From: Oegoconia quadripuncta
Lineage: Eukaryota > Arthropoda > Insecta > Lepidoptera > Autostichidae
Direction of reading: 5' to 3'
DNA length: 64,000 nt
NCBI GenBank assembly: GCA_949316235.1
Contig: OX438743.1
Location: forward strand, 30,411,242 to 30,475,241
Shown here: positions 54,167 to 64,000 of the stretch, in pieces
How positions within the stretch are numbered: position 1 is the first letter of the stretch
How the letters are laid out: the number at the start of each line of letters is the position of its first letter
Notes under the pieces: generated by a model
The model's database searches: none
Told to the model about the DNA's origin: nothing
What the model saw: the letters and a program-made list of their open reading frames with translations, nothing else
Position numbers and translations under genes: made by a program

Positions 54167-55744
54167 GGAGTATTTCCTTCTCTTCTCTTTGAGAAATAAT
54201 CACAGAAAACAAAACACAGCAACCTACAAGAAACCAAAACAGAGGTGACTATGACTAGCTGGGTAGTACAATGAGGGCGTGTGTGGGAGACAAAAACATC
54301 TACTTACATATTACATACATCTTTATTTTGGAATGGTAAAACATATCCCATACGTAAGCGTTTGGGCGTTCAAAGTAGGTATTAAAAGTTCATGGTTGAA
54401 ACAACATCCACGGTTTAACTTTCGAGATATACATACATACATGTACATGAGCTCATTCACATGCGAGATGCTAGAATTCACACAGTGGAATTCAGCTATT
54501 TTGGCAATTATATGTTGTCAGTGTGTTATTGCATAGAATAATGCATTCATCTTCCCGGACAAAATTGCCCAATTTTGATTTTTGTCCGGCCTACAAAAAG
54601 TCCGTCATTTACGCTGCCCCTTTTCACAAAGACATTTAATTAACTTCGGTGTTTTTGAAGCACTATTTATGGGACTTATATATTTCCGTGGCACTATTTA
54701 GGCACATTTTTTCGGGTTATAAATTATAATCATAGGTTACGCAGACTACGTATGAGAATGAGGATTCCAACTACACTCGACGCCAGAATGCTCACTTAAA
54801 ATATGGAATCTAGCATCACGCACGTGCTCATTCGCCGTCATAGATGTTTAGATAGTTTTAGTTTAGTTATAGATAGTTTTTGGTGAAAGTCCCATAGTCG
54901 CAATTTACGATACCCACGGGAAGGAACGGGTTGGTTCTGGTGCTACTTTCAATTATATCAGTACACAAACTCTGCAATTAAACAACTATCAAATAAATTA
55001 ACCCTAATTTTAATGACCCATTTAAAATGACCATAGAAATTACTCTCCAGACAAAAGGCAAGGGGCCATAATGAAGCACTGAAATTAGCATGTCTATTTA
55101 GGGTTGTTGCCTTTAATTTATCGGGTAAGGGATGGGGAAGAGGAAGGGGGGTTCGTAAACGGAACTCGTAAAACGAGCTTTTAGACGATATTGCGCAAGA
55201 CTGTTGGACGAGGACATGCCAATTGCACCAAAGAAATATTTCTAGACCAGTATTATATGAAATCAGTTTCTCAAATCTCAACTCAATTAATACGGGCTTA
55301 TCTCTTTAGTATTACATAATCGTATTTTTGTTAGATAATAATAATAATAATAAATATTTCGGACACTTTATCAGACAAAGACGTCAGAAACACGCAAACA
55401 ACTGAAATCCATACTAACATAAATGCTAAAACCTACTACTATCGAGTGAAACCCCACTCCGCAAGCAACAAAACCTTAGTTACAGGAGAATGAACTCGTA
55501 TGAGCAACATAATCCATTGTGGGGTCGAACCATAAATGGTTCGAAGCTCTGTGGCATCTATCAGCTCTGCCCAAGTTTACGGCTATTATGGAAAATAACT
55601 AGTTTTAACGTAACTTAACGGTTTTGGGATAAGTCCGCCGTATAGTACTCATACTCAGTATCTATGTAAAATTAATGTATCGCCTGTTTGTACAATAAAG
55701 CGTTCACAAACAAACATGTTTCCCCTTCACTATTGTTATTTCCT
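54167..55744. other. No gene recognised
   Basis: A short match to the repeat at 59834-59912 (GTTGAAACAACATCCACGG) lies at about 54392-54415. An ATA microsatellite with GGACACTT (SINE-B-like end) is at 55335-55375. Otherwise I see nothing. Confidence 0.4.
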
Positions 55745-55870
55745 ATGTTGGGTTTGCTGGAAGATATCTCTTTTAGGGATAAGCTCGCCTTTTGTATATC
55801 TTACTCTTAAGTATCACTGTAATTGTTTTCTGTGTATGCAATAAAGTGTTAAATAAATAAAAATAAAATA
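55745..55870 (+). mobile_element. LINE family B 3' UTR
   Basis: GCTGGAAGATATCTCTTTTA, GGGATAAGCTCGCCTTTTGT, TGTGTATGCAATAAAGTG, then a TAAA tail; a plus-strand match to the complement of 30150-30255. Non-coding. Confidence 0.6.
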
Positions 55871-56261
55871 AACAAACCAAAGGATTGTCCGTCCTTGTCA
55901 TTGTATTACGATATGACAAGATCGGACATTGCACTGACGTCATAAACGATTACAATTCCCAAAAAATTGAGTTAGGCGATCTGATTGCAGACCTTGACCA
56001 TACAAAAACAAATTGACCAAAAAAATATATACAATTTTAGTATTTTCACTATTGACAATTAATAAACAAGACATAATTGAAGTTTGGTATGATATGGCAT
56101 AAAGCGATCCAATTAATTAGTGTCATCTCATAGCTAACAAGGTGAAAGTCTCAGATCTCCTGAGGCTTTGTGTTGCGACATTCACTACCGATTCTCTAAT
56201 ACACACATTGTTAGAGTGTGGTTAAGATGTAAACTTTAACAACCAGTATAACTTTAACCGC

Positions 56262-56738
56262 CGCCGTGGCTCAATGTAAACAACATTGGGTTTACGATTT
56301 GGAAGTCACGGGTTCGATCCCCAGCGGGTACATGTTTAAGTACTCGGTTTGGTTGGTGGTAGGGCATTTTAAATGTCCGCCTGACTAGCTACCACCATCT
56401 TATCTAAATCTGCCGCCACGCAGCAATGTTAATAGCATTGTTGTGTTCCGGTTGTCAGAGATAAGATAGCCAGTCCTCCAAATACACACAAACATACGTA
56501 ATGTCACGCCTGTTTCCCGTAGGGGTAGGCAGAGACCACAGACTTCCGCTTGCTACGATCCTCTTCTGCTTCCTTCACTCTCATAAGGTTTGTTTGTTTG
56601 TTTGCTTCACACTTAATTCGTACTCCAAATATGTTGGGCTTTCCGGGTCAGTACACTTCCACCTTCGACCTCATTTTCACTTAACATCAGGTGTGATTGA
56701 GGTCAAGTACCAACCCGTTGTGCATAAAAAAAGTAAGG
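56262..56738 (+). mobile_element. SINE-C, full-length, split by a nested insertion
   Basis: Starts CCGCCGTGGCTCAATGTAAA with B box GGTTCGATCCCC, and ends TGTGCATAAAAAAAG. The piece at 56484-56622 is foreign: it begins with the family F sequence and is flanked by a duplicated CTCCAAAT (56476-56483, 56623-56630). Removing it restores the SINE-C order seen at 58478-58692. Confidence 0.8.
56484..56622 (-). mobile_element. Nested family F insertion
   Basis: 139 bp with ACGTAATGTCACGCCTGTTT and GGGGTAGGCAGAGACCACAG, then TGTTTGTTTGTTTGC. Flanked by an 8-bp target duplication CTCCAAAT, so it is a clean insertion into SINE-C. The orientation is inferred from the copies near 60003 and 63200. Confidence 0.7.
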
Positions 56739-57307
56739 GTATAATTTGTTTTTATTAGTCTTTATTATTAAGCAAGCAATTTCAGATAATTGCCAATTGC
56801 TATGCTGAATGCGTCCCCACTACACTGATCACTGGCCATCTCCAAGTCACATCCAGTTAAGGTGTCACAAAATTTGACAACTTTGTTGCTGCAATGGCTA
56901 TTGCTTGGAACCCGCACATGAAATACTCGAGGATTTTTTAATATATTGAAGTTTCTATGGGCGGATTAGCCTTAGTCGCAACGATGGGTAGGCGGATTGG
57001 CTATCGCAAATTTTTTGCAGGCTCAATCACTATTGTTATATTGTTAAAAATGTATATACATATAGGTTTGCCAATCTTGAAGACGAGCCACGAATATAAT
57101 TAAATATTATGCCGTTACAAAATTATTTTCGCAAAATTGAGACGGCCGTATTATGAAATCATATCATAAGCTGAGGTTCGAAACCTGGCAAATGAAGCGA
57201 AATATTCGCTACGCTTCTCGTGCAAAATTAATTTAATAAAAGTGAAAATTTCTCTTTCATGTATATTGTAAATATTTAATGTAGGTACTGTGCGTAATGT
57301 ATAATAA
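56739..57307. other. No recognisable feature
   Basis: I see nothing here. Confidence 0.4.
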
Positions 57308-57529
57308 AGGTTAAAAGTTAGAGAGCTCAACAAGTTGAATACTTGGTTGATAGATTTTATAGGAAACAATATAGTAAGATATAGTGTGCCGTACCAAAAA
57401 TCACGAGACGGCGGTGTTAATCCGTTTGTCAATCAAACCATTTCAGAAGCGCTTAGAAGTAGAGGATTGAAGTTCGTATGGAATGATGTCCCAAATTTGG
57501 ATGTGTACCTAATCAAAAACGAAAGATAA
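57308..57529 (+). CDS. Possible terminal exon (unidentified)
   Basis: About 73 open codons on the plus strand from AGG at about 57311 to TAA at 57527-57529. The peptide has mixed, protein-like composition (LNTWLIDFIGNNIVRYSVPY, then KSRDGGVNPFVNQTISEALR, ending NLDVYLIKNER). There is no good ATG; the frame starts after a stop, so it could be a last exon or a transposon remnant. The upstream AG sites lack a clear pyrimidine tract. AATAAA lies ~70 bp after the stop, but within the neighbouring SINE edge. I do not recognise the protein. Confidence 0.3.
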   Translation, partial: RLKVRELNKLNTWLIDFIGNNIVRYSVPYQKSRDGGVNPFVNQTISEALRSRGLKFVWNDVPNLDVYLIKNER

Positions 57530-57597
57530 ATTTTGAAGACTTTATTCAGTTAAAAAAAAGTTATCTTATAGGTTATCAGTAGAATGCAAGAAATGAA

Positions 57598-57859
57598 AAT
57601 AAATATCCCTACACATATACACAGCGCCATCTAGTTCCACAGTAAGCAACTACAGGCTTGTGTTGTGGATACCAGGTGGTTGATATACTACATAAATACA
57701 TTCTTTTTGTAAATAAATACTTATTATGAATGAAAACATCCATAACTCGGGTACATATGTCCGCATTGATCACACAAACATGTGCCCCTAGCGGGATTCG
57801 AACCCGCAACATTTTGGTATAGTGGTCAGAGTCGCTAACCACTACATCAAACAGGTAGT
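57598..57859 (-). mobile_element. SINE-A, full-length
   Basis: Minus-strand copy with head (plus strand: GCTAACCACTACATCAAACA), B box complement GGGATTCGAACCCGC, and body with CAGCGCCATCTAGTTCCACA. Best preserved with 29566-29814. Confidence 0.8.
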
Positions 57860-58145
57860 AATAATATCAAAGTAGTATTATAGTTCATGTAAAGTTTTCT
57901 TAACATTTTTTTTAGGATCCCACAGCTATACTCAGAAAATTCGGAATAAATTAGAAAACATTAAAAAGTAAGGTGTAGAGATAGAAGAATAAATATCAGG
58001 TTTGTATTAGCATACCTACTTTTGCATACTTTATTGAAATAATCTTTAATAACTTTTGTTTTGTTGTTTACATTATATGTTTGCTTGAAACAAGAGTTAA
58101 GGTGAAATTAATTACGATTACTTTTACAGTTGTGTCATGTTTTTT

Positions 58146-58370
58146 TTTATTAGCCTGGGCTGTCCCACTGCAGGGTAGCCTCCCCTAATTTGTGCCACAT
58201 GTCTCTGTCCAGTGCAATATCTCTCCACTTCTTGTTGTAAGTATCCAGCTCATCGCGCCATCACTTTTTGGGCCTACCTCTGCCGCGCCTGCTGTCCTGT
58301 GAGATCCAATCGGTACACATTCTGGCCCATTTTTCCTGAGGCATCCTACAGAGGTAACTCCAATTTAAAA
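58146..58370 (-). pseudogene. RTE-like LINE 3' fragment
   Basis: Minus-strand translation: RMPQEKWARMCTDWISQDSR, RGRGRPKK, stop, WRDELDTYNKKWRDIALDRD, MWHKLGEATLQWDSPG, stop. It is the RTE C-terminus with one internal TGA where Arg is expected. 5'-truncated. Confidence 0.75.
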
Positions 58371-58469
58371 AAACGAACATAACCATGATTTGTTATGTTA
58401 ATTTAGTAATATTCAAAGTCTGTAGGCAATTTATTACCTAATGTTGTAGTGGGTAGTGATCTATGTTTC

Positions 58470-58692
58470 GAAATTATGTCCGCCTGGCTAGCCACTCAAA
58501 TCTTTTCTAAATCTGCCGTCAAGCAGCAATGTTAATAGCATTGTTGTGTTCCGGTTGTCAGAGATAAGATAGCCAGTCCTCCAAATGTGTTGGGGTTTCC
58601 GTGTCAGTACGCTTCCACCTTCGATCTCATCTTCACTTAACATCAGGTGTGATTGAGGTCAAGTACCAACCCGTTGTGCATAAAAAAAAGAA
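58470..58692 (+). mobile_element. SINE-C 3' half
   Basis: From GTCCGCCTGGCTAGCCAC through CCTCCAAATGTGTTGGGG (the uninterrupted version of the target at 56476) to GTTGTGCATAAAAAAAAG. Confidence 0.75.
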
Positions 58693-59477
58693 AAGGTATA
58701 ATTTTTTTTTGTTAATCCTTATTATTGAGCAGTTTACGTGGTCTTACAAAACCATTGGCACAGTTAGTCTGTGGAAGTTCGAGTCTCTCAAAAAGCTATA
58801 AGTTACCTAGTTACAATGTGGACGTCGTAGTATGTATTGAATAAGTTCAGGTTGTCTAACAAGAATTTTTTGAGTAGTTAGGCGAATATGCCTTTGTTTG
58901 GCACACTTCTAATATGGACAGGCAAGGTATAAAGAAGGTAAGGTACGCGTTAAGTGGTCTATCACCATAATAGTTATTTACACGGGGGACTTCAAATTTA
59001 GTCATGTCAGTAACATGGATCTGGTTCCAAGTTTATGGGCGATTACGTAATAACTCGCCTGGCTATGACTATTTACAAGAAGTAGATATCTATGTTTTAT
59101 ACTGACTGGACAATTAGATGGATCTTTTGTGCGTCATCACAAGACATGCTTTCTGGGTAATTTCACTGGTATTCATATCATTTACACCACAATACAGCAA
59201 TCACAGTGCATTGACGCTTAGGCTCCTTTTGCAAGAAGTGAAGAATCCATTACAAAAACAGGGTTAATTATTCCGTTCTCAAATCCGTAACGTTTTGTTT
59301 TGCAAACATTTTGGTTTTCATTTAAATGGGAAACAACTATCAGCTACACCGTTAAGACACCAATAAATCGCTGTTTCACGGCCCACTTAACGAATGAACT
59401 GAAAAACTTATCTAACTCTTAGGGTCGAATACAGTCAAGCACAGAGATGTTTTATTAGAGAGAGAATCTATAAATAG
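58693..59477. other. No recognisable feature
   Basis: I see nothing here. Confidence 0.4.
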
Positions 59478-59626
59478 CAAATACATATTTCAGATAGTCG
59501 AAAACTAAGCAAAGCATATAGCTTATGGATCCGTTGTTTACTACACAAATATTTATATGAACTCTGCAATGAACGTATTCATCATGCACACAAAGATTTT
59601 CCATTAGAGGGATTCGAACCTGCATC
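59478..59626 (-). mobile_element. Decayed SINE (A/B type)
   Basis: Plus strand: AACTAAGCAAAGCATATAGC, TATGGATCCGTTGTTTACTA, then GAGGGATTCGAACCTGC (complement of the B box). Too decayed to assign between A and B. Confidence 0.5.
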
Positions 59627-59704
59627 AGTCTTATTATAAAACTTCCCGTGTTTAACGGTTAACAAATAACACATACTGTGTTACGTTAGTTTCGGCACGT
59701 ATAA

Positions 59705-60003
59705 AAGATTAGAACCAACCCATATCTTTGCGTAGGTATGGTAAAAGGCGACTATTGGACTTTCCAACGAAAAACATGTATAGATTTTAACGTTTTAACG
59801 GCAATGGGCACACCCCCTAACACGTGCAAAAAGCCACGGTTCAATTTTGAAATATACAGAAATGTGCATTCCTGTATATTTCAAAATGTGAAGCGTGGAT
59901 GTTGTTTCAAGCATTACACTTTTAATGTTTGGAACAAACGATAATGTTTGGGATGTCTCTGACTACGCCATTTAGGATATAGGTCTTGACGTTACGTATG
60001 TAC
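59705..60003 (+). repeat. Family F-type repeat with a 65-bp palindrome
   Basis: Contains a decayed CGACTATTGGAC block and a near-perfect palindrome at 59834-59898 centred on AATGTGCATT. It ends with the family F end (TAATGTTTGGGATGTCTCTG, GGTCTTGACGTTACGTATGT). A second decayed end is at 63135-63200. The open frame across 59738-59944 is a by-product. Confidence 0.55.
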
Positions 60004-62931
60004 AAGTCACGAACGTGAACGATCACTTACCTATCATTATCACCGTTATAAACACATGAGAAAGTACTCTACCTTCTGCACATAATGACTCCGATCATAT
60101 TAAATTGGCCTATAATTTAGAAATTGTTCGTAACACACTTATTGGAGATATATCGAAATTTAATTTGACGAAACAGAATAAATTACAGAAGGAATAAATA
60201 AGATCACTGAATAGCGATAAGGTTGCTATTATCCATTATTTTACTTAATTTACGAGCATAATAACTTAATGGGAATTATGTTTCTATTCAGTGATCAAAT
60301 TTACTCGAAGTCGATGCGAGTCGAAAGTGTAAATATTTACTGTGTTACATTTTGACATCAGATAAAGAAAACAGTTTCTCAAGAACGTAGACGGTCACTT
60401 TACAAAGCACTTCTGTAAGCACAGACAGACTTTTTGATCAAGGTGGATTGTTGGAAACCTTTTGTGCCTTATCCGTCTGCGTTTTTCATTTGGTTGTTTT
60501 GTTTGAGACCATTTTTTCGGTCTGTCTAGAGACAGAATACTGGTTCCTTTCATTTTCAACAAAAATTTAGCCGGCTTTCTATTCTGGCTAAATTTCCTTG
60601 ACAGGTAACGCAATAATAAATATTACAATCTTTAACTATTTTTAATCTCCGACGTAAGAAGAGAGGTGTTATAAGATTGAGGCTTGTGTATGTCTGTGTC
60701 TGTCTGTAGCATGTAAAGCCAAAAGGTTGAACCGATTTGAAAACGGTTCCTTATTCTTGTAAGCGGTAGTTGCGACGTGGTTCTTAGGCATGTTTCGTGG
60801 AATACGTTTAGCCGTTTCAAAGATATTTAGCTTATAATGTAGTTCGTTCATTTAACTTTATGATGTAAACATTGTTTCAATCGAGGCTGTTCAAAATTTT
60901 CAATTTATGTTATATCTTGAGTAGCTACACTTATAACAATTACTTCCTGTTTAGAACCTACTAATATCTAAACAAACACATCGATTACCTTGCCCCAAGC
61001 TAAGCTTAAACTAACCGGAGTGCGATACCGCTACGCTACGGAAAAAAGAATTTTGATAGGGATGCTCCAAGCTCCGTCGCTTTTATTTAATTTTCAAAAT
61101 GATTTTTCTTGATCAGTGTACACAGGCCGCATATAAAGAGGCATATCGATGGGGTTAGCTCCCCTAATGTTCGCATAAATAATCATGTCGAGATCTTATC
61201 AAGTGAAAATACGATGGCGACCAGGGAAATAGTTTCCTTTCACCCCCTACTCGACTCGGGAATTTTAATTAGGAAGCCGTTCATAGAAATAGAAAAATGC
61301 TCCCAACTATTATCACACTTTCGATTATTTAGATATGTGTGTAGTTGACGGTAGATCATGTAGGAGATGATAAATTGTGATATATGATTTAAGCATTTTG
61401 AAATGCTTGAGCCATAATGTCATATGATATGATTATATAGATTATTTCAGAATATTTTATTTGTGGTGGAATTTATTACGGCTTTTTCAAGATGAAAACC
61501 AGCATATACCCGTCTCTAGGTAGACTACCTCTTTACCTAATTTCAACACGATCGGTTCAGACGTTTAGTCGACTTCAATGTATTTGCTAGGTGGTGGATG
61601 GATAGTCTTTATCTACATGATGGATGATTTTTCACAAGTTTAACTTATAGCAAAGCCTCTATAGCTTTTAGGTAGAGTTGCGTAGTTCTGGGAGCTTGTG
61701 ACAAATAGACACCCGAAGTAAGGCGGCGGCGGCGAGAAATACTAAACAAGCACTAGCAAGACAATTGGCAAATAGACAAAAAAGTAAATAGACCCGAGCT
61801 CTCATGAGACGAATCGATTGTGTAAATCGATTTGGTGGAACGGTCAATCGACGTCTACTCATTTCACTCTAGTATCGATAGGTGACATCAATCGACGATC
61901 GATCGGTTGATCCTAACGATTGACTAGGATGGAAGTATAAAACTCGCTCAAGTTTAGAAATGTATCTGTTCTTCTAATTTTTTTTTAAATTTATTTATAT
62001 TTTACGGACGATTAATTTCAAACGCGGAATAAATAGGGAATAATAATATCATAAAAAGCCTATAAGTTATTGTCCTTGTTATGACCAAATGTAGAGTACT
62101 GATACTGACCAGAGACTTATTAGGAAAGCCTCTGTCCGCTGCATCGTTTGCAAACTAATGGATAATTTTTGTAACATTAATTTTTTTTATGGTAAGTACT
62201 TGTTCGTCTTATTATTATGTCACCTTTGGTGTGCGCATTTAAAAATAATATTTTAAATAAATTAAGCTTTTATACTGTTTGAGACATTCGCACCTATTTA
62301 TTCTAGCAAATAAAATTTGGCAAGTCAGTATTAAGAGAAAAAAATCTATAATCATTAATTACTAGTTGTGTCACGTGACAAACATAATTTTGCGGTTTTC
62401 TTCATATAACATCTACATAATCCACCCACATACCTACTTGATCAATAGAAAAATATTTGTCCATGGTGATGTTATGCATACATGAGTGCTACTCGCACTG
62501 AATTTGTTATATTTCTAATTGAAAATAAAAAATAAATTTGAAATATCTTTTGTTCTATGTTATACGTACAGTTTAATTGCTTGGTTAAGATTCAACTGTA
62601 TTTTGTAAGTTTCTACTAATTAAAGTTTTCTTGGTAGAAATCACTTAAGCAGCGATAAAATCAACTTTTAACATTGTACAATTTGATTGATTATTAAACT
62701 ACCAAATTATTCGATACTTTACAAATGTTCTAGATTTTGTAAGCTAACCTATAATATATGTTAACACTATGATATACGTGGAGCGGTTGGTTAGACCCGT
62801 GCAAATGAGGCCCGCCTGACGAATGCACGGCATTTGTTTGGCCCTCGCTTGTTAACCCTCCAGCGAGGAATTGTCCGTAAACAGCCGCGATCAAATGTAT
62901 TAAATTGGTCATTCAAACCTCTTAGGAGAAA
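60004..62931. other. No gene recognised
   Basis: A 13-bp inverted pair (GATCACTGAATAG, 60202-60214 and 60283-60295) may mark a small decayed MITE. Part of a dispersed element (AAAAGGTTGAACCGATTTG, 60720-60740) is present. GCGG repeats at 61722-61735 are not coding-like. Nothing else. Confidence 0.4.
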
Positions 62932-63637
62932 ATGGCTTCAGGTTTCAGCATTGCTAAATGCAGGTAGGTATGCACTATATGACAAGCACTATTACCACTT
63001 CCAATACATGTCTACGATTGATTACCACTATTAGTACGTCATAAACCTACATATATTATAAACACTTATCACTTTTATGAATACCTATTTCGTAATTTTG
63101 TAAGGTGAACCATGGATTTTGTTTCACTAAACTCTTAATGTTTGGGATATCTCTGACCACCCATTTGGGATAAAAGTCGTGACTTTATGTATGTACGATA
63201 AATAAATATTTCGAAACCTAATATCAGGTATAATTATGTATAAGTTACTTACAAACTTTGTACTGTAGATTTCTTGAATAAATAAAAAGTTTTATAGGTA
63301 TTTAATGCAATTCACCCAAAGTAGCGAATTTCGTGTAACATGCACGACATAACTCTTAGCCCTTCGTCGTGGTAGCTGTTATAGATACAATTTAACAATA
63401 AGTATTATAGGTACCTATAATATTTTATTTGTGGTTTCTGAACATATCCAAGTATTTTACACAAGTTTTGTAATAAACGCTGGTGTTGTTATGTGTTATA
63501 TTCTGTTTGCCAGGAGCTACTTAGGCGATATGAGCGATGCAAGGCAGCAGCTGCAGCTAGCAACGAGGGCAATTTCCTACGAGTTTGCGCTGTTCATGGC
63601 AGCAAAACATAATCTAATAGATAAATTTGCTACTTAA
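62932..63637 (+). CDS. Possible small two-exon gene (51 residues, unidentified)
   Basis: Exon 1: ATG at 62932 in GAGAAAATGG context, ten codons, then AAATGCAG|GTAGGT (donor after 62963). Exon 2: TTCTGTTTGCCAG|GAGC (starts 63514) to TAA at 63635-63637. The phases match (2+1), giving 51 residues beginning MASGFSIAKCR and ending AAKHNLIDKFAT. The intron would be 550 bp. Exon 2 has a second open frame (ELLRRYERCKAAAAAS..., ending at TAA), so if exon 2 belongs to a larger gene the reading may differ. No poly(A) signal is evident close by. I do not recognise the protein; it may be a non-coding transcript. Confidence 0.3.
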
Positions 63638-64000
63638 CATCTTGTGGATAGTGCTATAAACTTTCTAAGTATATTTTTAAGAAAGCCTTGTTATTGTAAC
63701 TTGAGTATGATATACTTACAATCACTGGCGAACAACGTTTTGTCACAGGGTAATCAGAATGATAAAATTTAAGGAAATCCAGAGGTAGATTTTACCGATA
63801 ACAACCTAATAATAACACCCGATTAACCCGAAAGCCAGCTACACATTAGCTTTCACAAGCAGGAAGCGATGAGTGGTGGTTAAGTGGATTTGCCACTTGA
63901 AACTTTTGATAGCATAAGTATCTCGCAAGCTATTTTGAAATACACGTAAAGCAGCTGTCAAACCGTAGCATTCATTGAAGGCGGTTTACCGCGCGTGGTA
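63638..64000. other. No recognisable feature
   Basis: I see nothing here. Confidence 0.4.

Noticed and set aside
61668..61862. Minus-strand frame with an alanine/leucine-rich stretch
   Set aside because: It arises from a GCGG repeat and lacks ATG context or splice sites.

Overview
The window looks like repeat-rich intergenic and intronic DNA from an insect nuclear genome, most likely a moth or butterfly (Lepidoptera). The evidence is an AT-rich background, two BEL/Pao LTR retrotransposons, a mariner-like transposon, and many short tRNA-headed SINEs and 5'-truncated LINE tails of kinds I recognise from lepidopteran genomes. The order-level call rests on memory of those families, not on a database search. 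Nothing bacterial (operons, CRISPR arrays, ribosome binding sites) is present.

Layout. At 1-11.3 kb lies the 5' end of a minus-strand host gene. A start exon (10908-11059) sits under a CG-rich promoter-like patch and is joined in phase across a ~5 kb intron to a second exon (5799-5955); later exons were not found and probably lie past the left edge. The intron, and the DNA left of exon 2, carry SINEs, foldbacks and an intact mariner-like transposon (1408-3527) with unusually long 268-bp inverted repeats. From 11.3 to 20.8 kb there are SINE and LINE remnants, including an RTE-like fragment nested in another repeat.

The two large coding regions are retrotransposons, both on the plus strand. 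BEL/Pao element 1 (20830-28487) has 613-bp LTRs, a 5-bp target duplication AGGTC and a 1768-residue gag-pol polyprotein. BEL/Pao element 2 (33306-39416) has 187-bp LTRs, a target duplication CCCCC, a primer site matching tRNA-Tyr and a polyprotein of about 1709 residues. In both, the LTR pair reads as identical and the long frame is open, so both look like very recent insertions. Each polyprotein carries gag, zinc knuckles, aspartic protease, reverse transcriptase, RNase H and integrase; neither has an envelope gene.

Between and after them (28.5-33.3 and 39.4-64 kb) lie SINEs of at least four families, tails of several LINE families, MITEs, a pair of adjacent perfect hairpins, and two weak candidates for host coding sequence: an exon-like frame at 57308-57529 and a small two-exon gene at 62932-63637. 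Stretches with nothing recognisable are stated as such. The host genes shown here do not form a pathway; the genes that work together are the domains within each retrotransposon polyprotein, and the mariner transposase with its terminal repeats.
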